Part shown: positions 35,028 to 43,648 of the stretch, piece by piece
Layout: each line of letters begins with the position of its first letter
Numbering within the stretch: the stretch's first letter is position 1
Origin: GCA-002726655 sp046582185
GTDB lineage: Bacteria; Pseudomonadota; Gammaproteobacteria; Pseudomonadales; Azotimanducaceae
DNA length: 64,000 nt
Direction of reading: 5' to 3'
Assembly: GCA_046582185.1 (NCBI GenBank)
Contig: JAYGEX010000028.1
Span: 1 to 64,000, forward strand
Position numbers and translations under genes: made by a program
The notes under the pieces: generated by a model
What the model was told of the DNA's origin: nothing
Database searches by the model: none
Seen by the model: only the letters and a program-made list of their open reading frames with translations

Positions 35028-36956
35028 TTATGCATCGATAAAGCTACGCAATTGTTCGGACCTTGCAGGGTGTCTTAATTTACGCAATGCCTTGGCTTCA
35101 ATTTGACGAATCCGCTCCCTGGTGACAGAGAACTGGCGACCGACCTCTTCAAGTGTGTGATCGGTATTCATATCAATACCAAATCTCATCCTGAGTACTT
35201 TTGCTTCGCGATCTGTCAAGGCAGTGAGCACACTAGTGGTGGTTTCTTTAAGACCTTCTTCAGTGGCGTGATCAACAGGTGATTCTACAGATGTATCACT
35301 GACCAGGTTCCACATGGTGGAATCATCATCGTCGCCAACTGGCGTCTCCAATGAAATAGGCTGCTTCGCCACATCGAGTGCTTTGAGCACCTTGTCTTCG
35401 GGCAGATCCATCTTCTTACTCAGCTCTTCCGTGGTTGGTGATCGTCCAAGCTCCTGGATAAGCTGACGGGTCAGGCGATTCAGTTTGTTAACCGTTTCCA
35501 TCATGTGAACCGGAACTCGAATGGTTCGAGCCAGATCGGAGATGGAGCGAGTGATGGCCTGTCTGATCCACCAGGTGGCATAAGTTGAGAATTTGAATCC
35601 GCGGCGATATTCGAATTTGTCCACCGCCTTCATCAAGCCGATGTTACCTTCCTGAATTAGATCGAGGAAATGCAAGCCGCGGTTGGTATATTTCTTCGCA
35701 ATGGATATCACCAGTCGAAGGTTCGCTTCAATCATGTCTTTCTTCGCAGCTCGCGTCTTACCGATGGCCAGAAACATTCGACGATTAACGTCTTTAATTT
35801 CGGAGACGGTCAATTCGGTTCTAATGGATATGCGCCTGATGATCTTTATGGAATGACGAATAGAGATGCGATATCTCTGTAAACTTTCCGAATAGGGCTC
35901 ATCCGCTTCGATCAATTCGTCTACCCAGTCGACATTCGTTTCGTTACCTCTAAAAACTGCGATGAACTTATCCTTTGGCATCTTTGACTTTCGCATACAT
36001 AAATCACGAATCAGTTTTTCCTGGTCGCGTATTTTCTGCGTATCGGATCTGACAATCTCCATGATTGGATCCATTTGTGCCGGAACCAATTTTAGCAGGC
36101 AAAAAATTTCGCCCAGTTTGTCCAGCGCCTTCATAGCCTTCGGCGAACTTCGGCCTTCCTTGTCCACCGCCTTCATAGCGGTGTTATATAACTTACGTAT
36201 GGATTTGAAGCGACTGATCATTAACTGAAGATCAGGACCTTTGGTTTCCTCTGAATCCTCTTCCTGATAGTTACCACTGGATTTTGCTTCTGCAACTTTG
36301 GACATGTCGGGAATGATATCTTCAGGATCCAGGAATCCACTGATAAGGACACGAACGTCCCCTTCCTCTTCGACGATTTTGTCGTACTCATTAAGAATTC
36401 GTTCAACAGGGCCAGGATAGCGCGCCATATTGGCCATCGTTTCCCTAATACCTTCTTCAATTCTCTTCGCAATAACAGTTTCACCTGCACGAGTCAGCAA
36501 TGGCACGGTGCCCATTTCACGCATATACATTCTTACTGGATCAATAGTTTTTCCAACAACTGAATCCATAGAGGCAATCGCTGCTGCGTCCGGGGTACTG
36601 GTTTCTTCTGCAGCATCCTTGAGTGAGACAGTTTCCGGCGCGATCTCGTAGACGGCTATACCCATCTCCTCGAACACCTGGACAACGTTTTCGAAATCCT
36701 CTGAGGCCTCGAGTCGCTCTGGCAGTGCTTCTGTTAGCTGCTCATAGGTTAGATAACCTTGCTCTTTTCCTTTTGCAATCAGTATCTTTAACTTCGACTC
36801 TTCTAACTCTGACTCTTCTTCATCGTCGTCCTCAGCTTTTGCTTTTGGCTCGCGGTTAGTTAAAGCGTCGAGGGCTTCAAGGTCAGTCGTTGCATTTTCC
36901 AGCGAATCTTCTTCCAGAATAGAGTCAAAATCTCCTTCGCTTGCATGGTTCGTCAT
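35028..36956 (-). CDS. rpoD: RNA polymerase primary sigma factor RpoD (sigma-70)
   Basis: 642 residues. The acidic N-terminal region 1.1 includes EDDDEEESELEESKL. Region 1.2 holds DPVRMYMREMGTVPLLTRAG. The long non-conserved segment follows, then region 2 (ANLRLVISIAKKYTNRGLHF, FKFSTYATWWIRQAI for -10 recognition), region 3 (ARTIRVPVHMMET) and region 4 (LTDREAKVLRMRFGID and FSVTRERIRQIEAKALRKLR, the -35 helix-turn-helix). This is the housekeeping sigma factor. The usual rpsU-dnaG genes do not precede it in the 1.35 kb upstream, where nothing convincing is found. A strong terminator follows. Confidence 0.97.
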   Translation of the reverse strand: MTNHASEGDFDSILEEDSLENATTDLEALDALTNREPKAKAEDDDEEESELEESKLKILIAKGKEQGYLTYEQLTEALPERLEASEDFENVVQVFEEMGIAVYEIAPETVSLKDAAEETSTPDAAAIASMDSVVGKTIDPVRMYMREMGTVPLLTRAGETVIAKRIEEGIRETMANMARYPGPVERILNEYDKIVEEEGDVRVLISGFLDPEDIIPDMSKVAEAKSSGNYQEEDSEETKGPDLQLMISRFKSIRKLYNTAMKAVDKEGRSSPKAMKALDKLGEIFCLLKLVPAQMDPIMEIVRSDTQKIRDQEKLIRDLCMRKSKMPKDKFIAVFRGNETNVDWVDELIEADEPYSESLQRYRISIRHSIKIIRRISIRTELTVSEIKDVNRRMFLAIGKTRAAKKDMIEANLRLVISIAKKYTNRGLHFLDLIQEGNIGLMKAVDKFEYRRGFKFSTYATWWIRQAITRSISDLARTIRVPVHMMETVNKLNRLTRQLIQELGRSPTTEELSKKMDLPEDKVLKALDVAKQPISLETPVGDDDDSTMWNLVSDTSVESPVDHATEEGLKETTTSVLTALTDREAKVLRMRFGIDMNTDHTLEEVGRQFSVTRERIRQIEAKALRKLRHPARSEQLRSFIDA

Positions 36957-37079
36957 AGGGTACCGGCTCCGTTGGCAATTCAGTATTTTTTGTAATGTAT
37001 TTATTATTATTATTTTTAATTTAGCGGCTAAGCAAATTCATTTATCGATTTAGTCGCGGAAAAGGGATTGCTCCTCCTT

Positions 37080-37382
37080 TCACCGAAGGTTAATGTTTTG
37101 GCTGATGCCAATGGATAATATGTACTGGGTTGGTGGCCTACTCATTGTAAGGCCGTCTATTTTACGATTAAGTGCCGCAAAAAAGTGCTCTGGTTTTGTG
37201 AAGCAAACCCTGGCGTCAGGCAATGCTAGTCTTTTCTTCAGAAACGCTCTTTTTTGAAACGCTTTCTTTTGATACTTGTGTCTTGTGGATCGATAGCGTG
37301 TCAACCCGATGGTGACCTCCTGGTATACATCTACTGTTTGAAACTTTACAATAGTTAAGCCTTCAGCTCTGTCCAGGATCAT
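37080..37382 (-). CDS. Doubtful 100-residue frame upstream of rpoD
   Basis: The frame opens MILDRAEGLTIVKFQTVDVY, has a GGATC eight bases before the ATG, and is Lys/Arg-rich in the middle. No family is recognised and composition is only weakly protein-like. It would be transcribed toward rpoD. I list it because it is the only frame in this gap with a plausible ribosome site. Confidence 0.18.
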   Translation of the reverse strand: MILDRAEGLTIVKFQTVDVYQEVTIGLTRYRSTRHKYQKKAFQKRAFLKKRLALPDARVCFTKPEHFFAALNRKIDGLTMSRPPTQYILSIGISQNINLR

Positions 37383-37832
37383 TTTAGATCCGACTTTGTA
37401 TTATCTAATTCTGTCCTATCAAATGTCTATAACTATTTCATAAAAAAGGGAAAATTCACTTCCACTGATGGCTTAAAATTAGCCGTTCGTCTGGTTTTCA
37501 ACTCTTGCTAGGCCAGGGCGGTCCTCAGGGTTGTCAGCCATTTAGTAATGACCTGTCTTTAACGGTACCCGGCAAACGCAAATTGGCGGCCATTGTGCTA
37601 CTAAATCTCAAATTTGTTGATCATTCTCTGCGGTTTGCTCATGGATTATCTTTGAAGAAAAATTTTGAATTTTCACAAATTATTTTTCTTTAGTTTTTTT
37701 TACAAAAAAAAATTTTTCTATTGTGAATTCAGGATCTTAGATTCATTTCCTAAATGTCAAGCTACTAGAAAGGTAGAAATCTCCATTTTTGAGTGCTTTT
37801 CTTTAGGATAATTTGCGGTTATATTGTTCTCC

Positions 37833-37906
37833 TCGCTAGTCAAAGCTGTATGAATATACAGTGTCCTCCTCGGCAGGATGAATGTGCATACAGCTTGGCT
37901 AGCCGA
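37833..37906. repeat. Large inverted repeat (about 20-bp arms, 32-nt loop)
   Basis: CTCGCTAGTCAAAGCTGTATG (37833-37852 region) is nearly complementary to CATACAGCTTGGCTAGCCGAG (37887-37907), with small bulges. The plus strand continues CCACTTTTTAT, so a plus-strand transcript could terminate here. The inner loop contains another CCTCCTCGGCAGGATG pairing possibility. Confidence 0.6.
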
Positions 37907-38155
37907 GACCACTTTTTATGAAGAACCGCCCCAGGCGGATTTCAAGAACGCTCCTTTTCTTAGTAAGAACAGCCTCAGCTTTGTGTCGTTATACCTATTG
38001 GTATTTGGCCTTGTTCTCTCGTGAACAATCCCCTTACACGATCGAGACTCCCGAATACTTTACGGATTTTTATTTTCACCTGCTTTGGGTCTTGGCAAAT
38101 CAGGGTTCGTGGTTCTTACGGGACAGGCAAGCTCCATCACTGACAATGCGTACGT

Positions 38156-38189
38156 GAGCCAGCTGAGTTAGCTTGCTGGGTCTTTTCGC
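38156..38189 (+). terminator. Hairpin followed by T-rich sequence
   Basis: GCCAGC can pair with GCTTGCTGG-type sequence about 10 bases later, followed by GTCTTTT. This would fit the 3' end of a plus-strand transcript arising in the unexplained region. The stem is short and the assignment weak. Confidence 0.3.
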
Positions 38190-38258
38190 ATACCCGACTG
38201 TACAAACATGTGAAGGCATGTAAAGAAGCCGTGGGTCCAACAGGGGGACAGCTGAAGG

Positions 38259-38291
38259 CTCCCGATAATAGCATGGCGACATTACCGGGAG
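38259..38291 (-). terminator. Hairpin just downstream of the thiolase gene
   Basis: CTCCCGATAAT (38259-38269) pairs with ATTACCGGGAG (38281-38291), 11-bp arms with one mismatch. It lies 19 bases past the thiolase stop on the minus strand. No T-run follows, so it may be a 3'-end stabilising hairpin or a Rho-dependent end rather than an intrinsic terminator. Confidence 0.45.
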
Positions 38292-38309
38292 ACAGAGTTC
38301 AGCGGGCAG

Positions 38310-39458
38310 TTAGTGCAATTCGTTGGCCATGATGATGGTGCCGCTGGCAGCGAACATGCCGCCAACACCATGACAGACACTAATCTTTGCCCCTTCTATC
38401 TGCGCCGGTGCTATGCCACGCATCTGTCGGACACTCTCCTGAAGAGCGTACATGCCGTACATACCGGAGTGCATATAACTGAGACCTCCGCCGTTGGTAT
38501 TTAAAGGCAACGATCCACCGGGGGCAGTATTTCGCTCCGCGATAAATTGCCCCGCCTCCCCCTTCTTACAGAAGCCCAGATCTTCAAGGCCGTAAAATGG
38601 CAGGTGAGCAAAAGCATCATAGATCATCAAATGATCAACATCTTCATGGGATATTCCCGCTTCCTCAAAGGCCTTCTTACCGGACACTTCAAAGGCCTTC
38701 GAAGAAGTGAAGTCTGCCATCTGGCTTATCATCGGAGTTTCGACACTTTCGCCGGTACCCCTGATGTAGACCGGACGATTGGGGAAATCAGCCGCCCGCT
38801 CAGCTGTCGTTAAGATCAATGCGCCACCACCATCGGTAACCAGGCAACACTCGGTCTTGGTAAAGGGGTAAGCAATCATCCTGTCTGCCATTACCTCTTC
38901 AATTGTGAGGGGGTCAGAAAAGGAAGCACGGGGATTCATACCGGCCCATTCCCGCTGAACCACTGCAACGCTCGCAAGTTGCTCCAGGGTCGTGCCTGTT
39001 TCCTTCATGTATCTGAGGAATGGCAGCGTAAATGCCGTAGTGGGACCCATGCCGCAGTAGGGTGCTTCAAACTGACCGGACAGCGTTGCAGCGCCACCAC
39101 CTCCTCTGAATCCGCCACGGCCCACTCCGGAGCGACCACTTTCACCATGGGTGATTAACACCGTCGTGCACAAACCTTCATTTATCGCCGCAGCTGCGTG
39201 GCGAACATGCAACATAAAGCTACAGCCACCGACACTGGTGCCATCCACCCAGGTTGGAACAATGCCAAGATAATGGGCAATGTTCGTGGGTGATTCACCG
39301 GCGCAGGCAACACCATCAATGTCTGTAGGTGTAAGGCCAGCGTCACGCAGGGTATTAAGTGCTGCATCGGCATGTAATTGAATTTGGCTAAGCCCGGGAA
39401 TCTTACCCAGCTCTGTGGTCTCGGCAGCTCCAACTATGGCAATTGAATTCTGTTTCAT
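38310..39458 (-). CDS. Thiolase-like (SCP-x/lipid-transfer type) protein
   Basis: About 382 residues from ATG 39458 (MKQNSIAIVGAAETTELG), which overlaps the upstream stop as ATGA. Thiolase fold: GVACAGESPTNIAHYLG, DGTSVGGCSFMLHVRHAA near the expected nucleophile Cys, and C-terminal NTNGGGLSYMHSGMYGMYA and CHGVGGMFAASG. Members of this non-canonical group pair with DUF35 proteins and act either as thiolases or, like Ltp2 of steroid catabolism, as retro-aldolases on side-chain CoA esters. The directly coupled DUF35 gene supports such a complex. Which of the two reactions occurs cannot be read from the sequence. Confidence 0.85.
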   Translation of the reverse strand: MKQNSIAIVGAAETTELGKIPGLSQIQLHADAALNTLRDAGLTPTDIDGVACAGESPTNIAHYLGIVPTWVDGTSVGGCSFMLHVRHAAAAINEGLCTTVLITHGESGRSGVGRGGFRGGGGAATLSGQFEAPYCGMGPTTAFTLPFLRYMKETGTTLEQLASVAVVQREWAGMNPRASFSDPLTIEEVMADRMIAYPFTKTECCLVTDGGGALILTTAERAADFPNRPVYIRGTGESVETPMISQMADFTSSKAFEVSGKKAFEEAGISHEDVDHLMIYDAFAHLPFYGLEDLGFCKKGEAGQFIAERNTAPGGSLPLNTNGGGLSYMHSGMYGMYALQESVRQMRGIAPAQIEGAKISVCHGVGGMFAASGTIIMANELH

Positions 39459-39874
39459 GAGCTCAACTCCGCAGGTTGGAAGTAGGGTACCGAAATCTCT
39501 TCGTTTGCCTGCCAATAGGTCACTTCCAGCGGCATATCCAGAATCAGCGCTTCAGGCGTTTGATCAACATTGACGATGTTGCTCATCATGCGCGGCCCTT
39601 CTTCCAGCTCGACCACTGCAATTGAATAGGGTCCATCAAACGCTGGATGTGGCCGATTGTTGATAACGTAACTATACAGCGTGGCTTTGCCGGAGGCGGT
39701 GAAGACGCTAACTTTTCGCGACGCGCACTTTGCACAGAATGGGCGCGGTGGAAAATACACATGCGCACAGTCATCGCACCTCTGCAATCTTAATTCTTGT
39801 AATTTGGCCCCATCCCAGAAGTGTTGTGTTTCCGGCGTAGGCCTGGGAAGAGGTACTTTCGATTTGTCTGCCAT
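39455..39874 (-). CDS. DUF35 OB-fold, zinc-ribbon acyl-CoA-associated protein
   Basis: About 139 residues from ATG 39874 (MADKSKVPLPRPTPETQHFW). An N-terminal helix is followed by a rubredoxin-like zinc ribbon with CDDC and CAKC pairs (RCDDCAHVYFPPRPFCAKC), then an OB-fold (YSYVINNRPHPAFDGPYSIA). DUF35 proteins bind acyl-CoA and associate with thiolase- or hydratase-like partners. The ATGA overlap with the thiolase gene argues for a stoichiometric complex. The longer frame from 39934 overlaps cysQ and is less likely. Confidence 0.87.
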   Translation of the reverse strand: MADKSKVPLPRPTPETQHFWDGAKLQELRLQRCDDCAHVYFPPRPFCAKCASRKVSVFTASGKATLYSYVINNRPHPAFDGPYSIAVVELEEGPRMMSNIVNVDQTPEALILDMPLEVTYWQANEEISVPYFQPAELSS

Positions 39875-39900
39875 GATAGTTGGATTCTCTAACTGGTTAT

Positions 39901-40731
39901 TTAAGGGGTAACTTGATTCAGGATCTCGTCCCATTCAAAGGACTTATCGCCGATGACGTAAAAGAATGGATTCAGGAGGCTGTCCTTGGTGTTGTAACGA
40001 AGCGGTACCAGGTCAATATCCACTACCTTGCCACCGGCTGCCTCGACGACAGCTTGCGCTGCGGCTGTATCCCATTCGGACGTTAAAGCCAGCCGCGGAT
40101 AGAGGTCTGCTGCGCCTTCTGCAATCAAGCATAATTTCAGCGAACTGCCCATATTCGCCGTTTCAATTGTAGCGAAGCTTTTCTCCAACACTTCAAGACA
40201 GCGCTGCAATGCCTCGCCGCCATGGCGCCTGCTTGCGACGATGGTGAGGGCTTTATTTTGATCGAGTCGATCCTTTAATTTTCGCGAAGAGATATTCGTT
40301 CTAATACCATCACGCTCTACAAAGGCAATGTCTCTATTCATATCGCCAGCGTAGGTAACATCTTTCACGGGCACGTAGACGATTCCAGTCGTTGCGATAC
40401 CGTCTTCTATCAAAGCAATATTGACTGTGAACTCGCCATTTCTGTTGATGAACTCCTTTGTCCCATCGAGTGGATCAACAAGGAAGTATCGATTCCACTT
40501 CTGGCGTTCTGCATAAGAAATCTCATCAGATTCTTCTGACAGGACGGGAATTTCAGGCGCCAGCTTTGCCAGGCCGGCGATAATAATATTATGTGCAGCC
40601 AGGTCCGCTTTGGTCAGCGGCGAATTATCGCTCTTGGTCTCTATGCCAAAATCATCCTGCTCGTATACTGTAAGAATCGCCGCGCCGGCATCTCTGGCAA
40701 TTTGGATTAACTCATCAAGTTGTTCTGACAT
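39901..40731 (-). CDS. cysQ: 3'(2'),5'-bisphosphate nucleotidase CysQ
   Basis: About 276 residues from ATG 40731 (MSEQLDELIQIARDAGAAIL), which has a CAGGG SD; the longer frame from 40866 has an implausible leader. Inositol-monophosphatase fold: KSDNSPLTKADLAAH, the metal-binding EES near 68, the DPLDGTKEFINRNGEF signature and SEWDTAAAQAVVEAAGG. The enzyme recycles 3'-phosphoadenosine-5'-phosphate from sulfate assimilation. It lies 26 bases upstream of the DUF35 gene, though the functional link is unclear. Confidence 0.93.
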   Translation of the reverse strand: MSEQLDELIQIARDAGAAILTVYEQDDFGIETKSDNSPLTKADLAAHNIIIAGLAKLAPEIPVLSEESDEISYAERQKWNRYFLVDPLDGTKEFINRNGEFTVNIALIEDGIATTGIVYVPVKDVTYAGDMNRDIAFVERDGIRTNISSRKLKDRLDQNKALTIVASRRHGGEALQRCLEVLEKSFATIETANMGSSLKLCLIAEGAADLYPRLALTSEWDTAAAQAVVEAAGGKVVDIDLVPLRYNTKDSLLNPFFYVIGDKSFEWDEILNQVTP

Positions 40732-40955
40732 ATGGCACCCTGCTTTTTGGATGCAACATTGAACAACAAGCCAATCCGGCGAACAACCTGATTCAAGGAA
40801 AAAATTCGAAATATACTTGAGCAGATAAGCTGCATGAATGACGACTACAAACAGTCGTAAAGGCAATACTCATAAAACATTCTCATAAAAGAAAGAGCGA
40901 TTACAATCGGGAATCGGTAATATTGCCAAATGGTCAATGCTGATAATGAGTTGAT

Positions 40956-41339
40956 ATGATAAAAGTTCGCATAGACAAGTGGCTATGGGCTGCCCGCTTC
41001 TTTAAGACCAGAGCAAAGTCGCGAGCCGCCATCGATGGCGGAAAAGTCCACCTCAATGGCTATCGTGTCAAACCATCCAAAGAGATGACCATCGATGATG
41101 AACTAACCATTCGTCAAGGGTGGGACGAAAAGACGGTGCTCGTCAGGGCCCTGTCGGAACAGAGGAGAGCCGCCCCGGTCGCGGAAATGCTGTACCAGGA
41201 ATCCGAGGAAAGTATTGAAAAACGCAAACTGAATGCGGAGCAACGCAAGGCCACTGGTGAACATATTGCTCCAAGAGGGCGGCCAAGCAAGAAAAACCGG
41301 CGATTGATCCATCAGTTTCGGGAAAACAATTCAGGGTAA
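40956..41339 (+). CDS. hslR: Heat-shock protein 15, S4-domain RNA-binding protein
   Basis: 127 residues. The N-terminal S4 domain is IRIDKWLWAARFFKTRAKSR-like (here VRIDKWLWAARFFKTRAKSR, 3-22), followed by GGKVHLNGYRVKPSKEM, and a basic C-terminal tail ends RPSKKNRRLIHQF. Hsp15 rescues stalled 50S subunits carrying nascent peptidyl-tRNA after heat stress. It lies 115 bases before gshA; co-transcription is possible. Confidence 0.93.
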   Translation: MIKVRIDKWLWAARFFKTRAKSRAAIDGGKVHLNGYRVKPSKEMTIDDELTIRQGWDEKTVLVRALSEQRRAAPVAEMLYQESEESIEKRKLNAEQRKATGEHIAPRGRPSKKNRRLIHQFRENNSG

Positions 41340-41440
41340 GATCATTTCAGGACAAGATCATTCCATATAGGCATTATTGGCATGCCATGGGTTCATTTCC
41401 CCTTGAATCCGCTAATTTGGCATAATTCGTTTCAAATATT

Positions 41441-41457
41441 AAAGGATCAGCAGTATT
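41441..41457 (+). promoter_or_regulatory. Ribosome site and ATT start codon of gshA
   Basis: AAAGGA (41441-41446) lies eight bases before ATT (41455-41457). An in-frame TAA at 41440-41442 excludes any start further upstream, and no ATG or GTG and no TTG before 41530 occurs in the frame. TTG 41530 falls inside conserved active-site sequence. Confidence 0.7.
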
Positions 41458-43017
41458 AACAAGATACTAGAACAGCTCGGTGCAAGCTCCGGCGTATTAA
41501 ATTTTAGCCGCGGCATCGAGAAAGAAGCCTTGAGAGTCGATAGGCAAGGAGACCTTGCGCAGACACCTCATCCCGAGTTCCTTGGTTCCAAGTTATGCCA
41601 TCCCATGATCACAACAGATTTCTCCGAGGCGCAGCTTGAACTGATAACACCTGTAAATGAGTCCATTGAAGATTCGTTGTCGACGCTCGAAGCCGTACAT
41701 CGCTTTGTACATTCAGGCCTGGAGGATGAATTACTGTGGGCCTCAAGCATGCCCTGTGTGGTCCCGGATAATGACAAAATCCCCCTCGCCCGTTATGGAT
41801 CTTCCAATCTTGGGAAATTGAAGACAACTTATAGAAATGGTCTCGGCTATCGATACGGCCGGGCCATGCAAACCATTTGCGCGATTCACTATAATTTTTC
41901 ATTCCCTGAGGCATTTTGGCTACGCCTCAAGGAAATCGAGCAATCTGACGAATCCATGTCGGATTATCGCTCTCGACGTTATTTCGACCTGATGAGAAAC
42001 TTCCGCCGTTATTCGTGGCTTCTCGTTTACCTGTTCGGCGCATCTCCTGCGGTTTGTAAATCCTTTCTCACAGACCGCGATCATGAACTGGAAGAGTTCG
42101 ATTTCGGCAGCGCCTATCTGCCAAACGCTACTTCGCTGCGAAATGGTAATCTGGGTTACCAGAGCGACAGCCAATCGGACCTGCTCAACATTTGTTACAA
42201 CAACCTCGACAATTACATCGAATCTTTACGAAAAGCCATCTGCACGCCGCACCCGACATTCAGCCAACTCGATGGCAATGAAGAGAAATACCTGCAGGTC
42301 AATGCAAATATCCTACAGTCCGAGGCCGAGTTTTACACCACGATCAGAGCCAAGAGAGTCCCCGCCAAGGGTGAGAACTTTCTATCCAGCCTCTCAAAGC
42401 AAGGGGTCGAATATCTGGAGGTTAGACTCCTGGATGTAAACCCTTACTTGCCTCTCGGAATAGACGCCACGGAGATTCGCTTCCTCGATACATTTTTGCT
42501 GTTTTGCCTGCTCACTGAGAGTCCTGCCCACGATGAGGATGTTTGTTCTGCAGTGCAGGCCAATGTCCTCAAAACAGTGCAAGCTGGGCGTAAGGAAGGT
42601 TTGCTGCTGGATGACAATGGCAGCGACAAGACCCTCAGCTCATGGGGACAGGAAATTTTGGCAGCCATGTCCCAGGCTTCGACCACACTCGATGCGAATT
42701 CTTCAAGCAGCGACTATAGTCATAGCCTCGCCGAACAATTAGCGAAGATCAACGATTCAGAGCAAACGCCCAGCGCGAGAATGCTGAAAGATATGCGCGA
42801 CCAATCCATTCCCTTCTTTCGCTTGGGGATGAATCAGGCAATCAAACATCAGCGGTACTTTTCATCAATGCCTTTAAGTGATGAAGAGCGCACTCAATTT
42901 GAGGATATGAGTACCCGCTCCAATGCTGATCAAAAGATCATTGAGGCAGGCGATAGCGTGGACTTCGACCAATACCTTCTTGATTTGCAGCAAGAGTATC
43001 AAAACCTCAATACATGA
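41455..43017 (+). CDS. gshA: Glutamate-cysteine ligase (ATT start)
   Basis: This enzyme joins glutamate and cysteine in the first step of glutathione synthesis. From ATT 41455 it has 520 residues, matching the E. coli length (518). The conserved N-terminus FSRGIEKEALRVDRQGDLAQ corresponds to the E. coli RGLERETLRV segment and lies mostly before TTG 41530, the first conventional initiation codon, so a start at 41530 would remove catalytic residues. HPMITTDFSEAQLELITPV follows as in the family. E. coli gshA itself uses TTG; an ATT start is rarer and usually weak. The stop overlaps acpH by four bases. Confidence 0.93.
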   Translation: MNKILEQLGASSGVLNFSRGIEKEALRVDRQGDLAQTPHPEFLGSKLCHPMITTDFSEAQLELITPVNESIEDSLSTLEAVHRFVHSGLEDELLWASSMPCVVPDNDKIPLARYGSSNLGKLKTTYRNGLGYRYGRAMQTICAIHYNFSFPEAFWLRLKEIEQSDESMSDYRSRRYFDLMRNFRRYSWLLVYLFGASPAVCKSFLTDRDHELEEFDFGSAYLPNATSLRNGNLGYQSDSQSDLLNICYNNLDNYIESLRKAICTPHPTFSQLDGNEEKYLQVNANILQSEAEFYTTIRAKRVPAKGENFLSSLSKQGVEYLEVRLLDVNPYLPLGIDATEIRFLDTFLLFCLLTESPAHDEDVCSAVQANVLKTVQAGRKEGLLLDDNGSDKTLSSWGQEILAAMSQASTTLDANSSSSDYSHSLAEQLAKINDSEQTPSARMLKDMRDQSIPFFRLGMNQAIKHQRYFSSMPLSDEERTQFEDMSTRSNADQKIIEAGDSVDFDQYLLDLQQEYQNLNT

Positions 43018-43622
43018 ATCATCTCGCTCATTTCTTTTTAGCCTGGGATGACCCTGATCTTCTCGTAGGTGGTTTGCTGGGGGATTACATCAAGGGCAGG
43101 CTTAAGGGAGAATATGGGGCAGCGATTGAAGCGGGAATAAAATTGCACCGGTCAATCGATGCGTTCACTGATAAGCACGAAGTTACACGCCTCAGCCAAT
43201 CCCACTTTGACCCCAAATTTCGACGAGTCTCGGGTATCATGACCGATATCATCTATGACCACTTCCTGGCACGAAACTGGCACACTTACCACGACATGGG
43301 TTTACAGAAATTTTCAGACTGCACCTTCAATATACTGTTGGAGCGCAAAGAACATTTGACTGAACCTGCCCTGAAGACCTGTGAAAGAATGTATGCATCA
43401 AATACGCTCACAAAATACTACGATGAAGGTTTTATCGACAGATCTTTAAAGTATCTATCAACAAGGCTGAGCAGGGCCAACCCTCTGTCAGAGGGCTTCG
43501 AACAATTCCTGAACAACAAAGAGGCACTAGATGCCGACTTCAGGGTCTTCTTTCCAGAGCTGATCAAATTTGTAGATCAATGGAAGAGCATCAACGTACC
43601 CAAGTACATTACAGAGTCATAA
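43014..43622 (+). CDS. acpH: Acyl carrier protein phosphodiesterase AcpH (DUF479)
   Basis: 202 residues starting MNHLAHFFLAWDDPDLLVGG, with LLGDYIKGR, a His-rich helix LHRSIDAFTDKHE and FRRVSGIMTDIIYDHFLARN. These are the metal-site residues of the HD-related ACP hydrolase family. It removes 4'-phosphopantetheine from acyl carrier protein. The ATGA overlap with gshA shows co-translation. Confidence 0.9.
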   Translation: MNHLAHFFLAWDDPDLLVGGLLGDYIKGRLKGEYGAAIEAGIKLHRSIDAFTDKHEVTRLSQSHFDPKFRRVSGIMTDIIYDHFLARNWHTYHDMGLQKFSDCTFNILLERKEHLTEPALKTCERMYASNTLTKYYDEGFIDRSLKYLSTRLSRANPLSEGFEQFLNNKEALDADFRVFFPELIKFVDQWKSINVPKYITES

Positions 43623-43648
43623 TCATCAACGATAAGGATTTTCCAAGA

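Larger units (their letters stand above)
36957..38309. other. 1.35 kb without a supported gene, upstream of rpoD
   Basis: Open frames here (37080-37382 minus, 37505-37693 plus, 37918-38157 plus, 38100-38282 minus) have unconvincing protein text and no family match I can recall. The section 37650-37760 is very AT-rich (T and A runs). Several hairpins lie between 37833 and 38291. The rpoD promoter must be in the left part. Structured RNA, a decayed locus or very small genes are all possible. Confidence 0.5.

Noticed and set aside
37918..38157. 79-residue frame starting just after the large inverted repeat
   Set aside because: No family match, many aromatic and Arg residues in random order and no SD sequence; I treat the region as non-coding.
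41342..41366. Possible sixth copy of the dispersed repeat before gshA
   Set aside because: Only TTTCAGGACAAG is shared and the other blocks are missing; a direct repeat of GATCATT explains the similarity.
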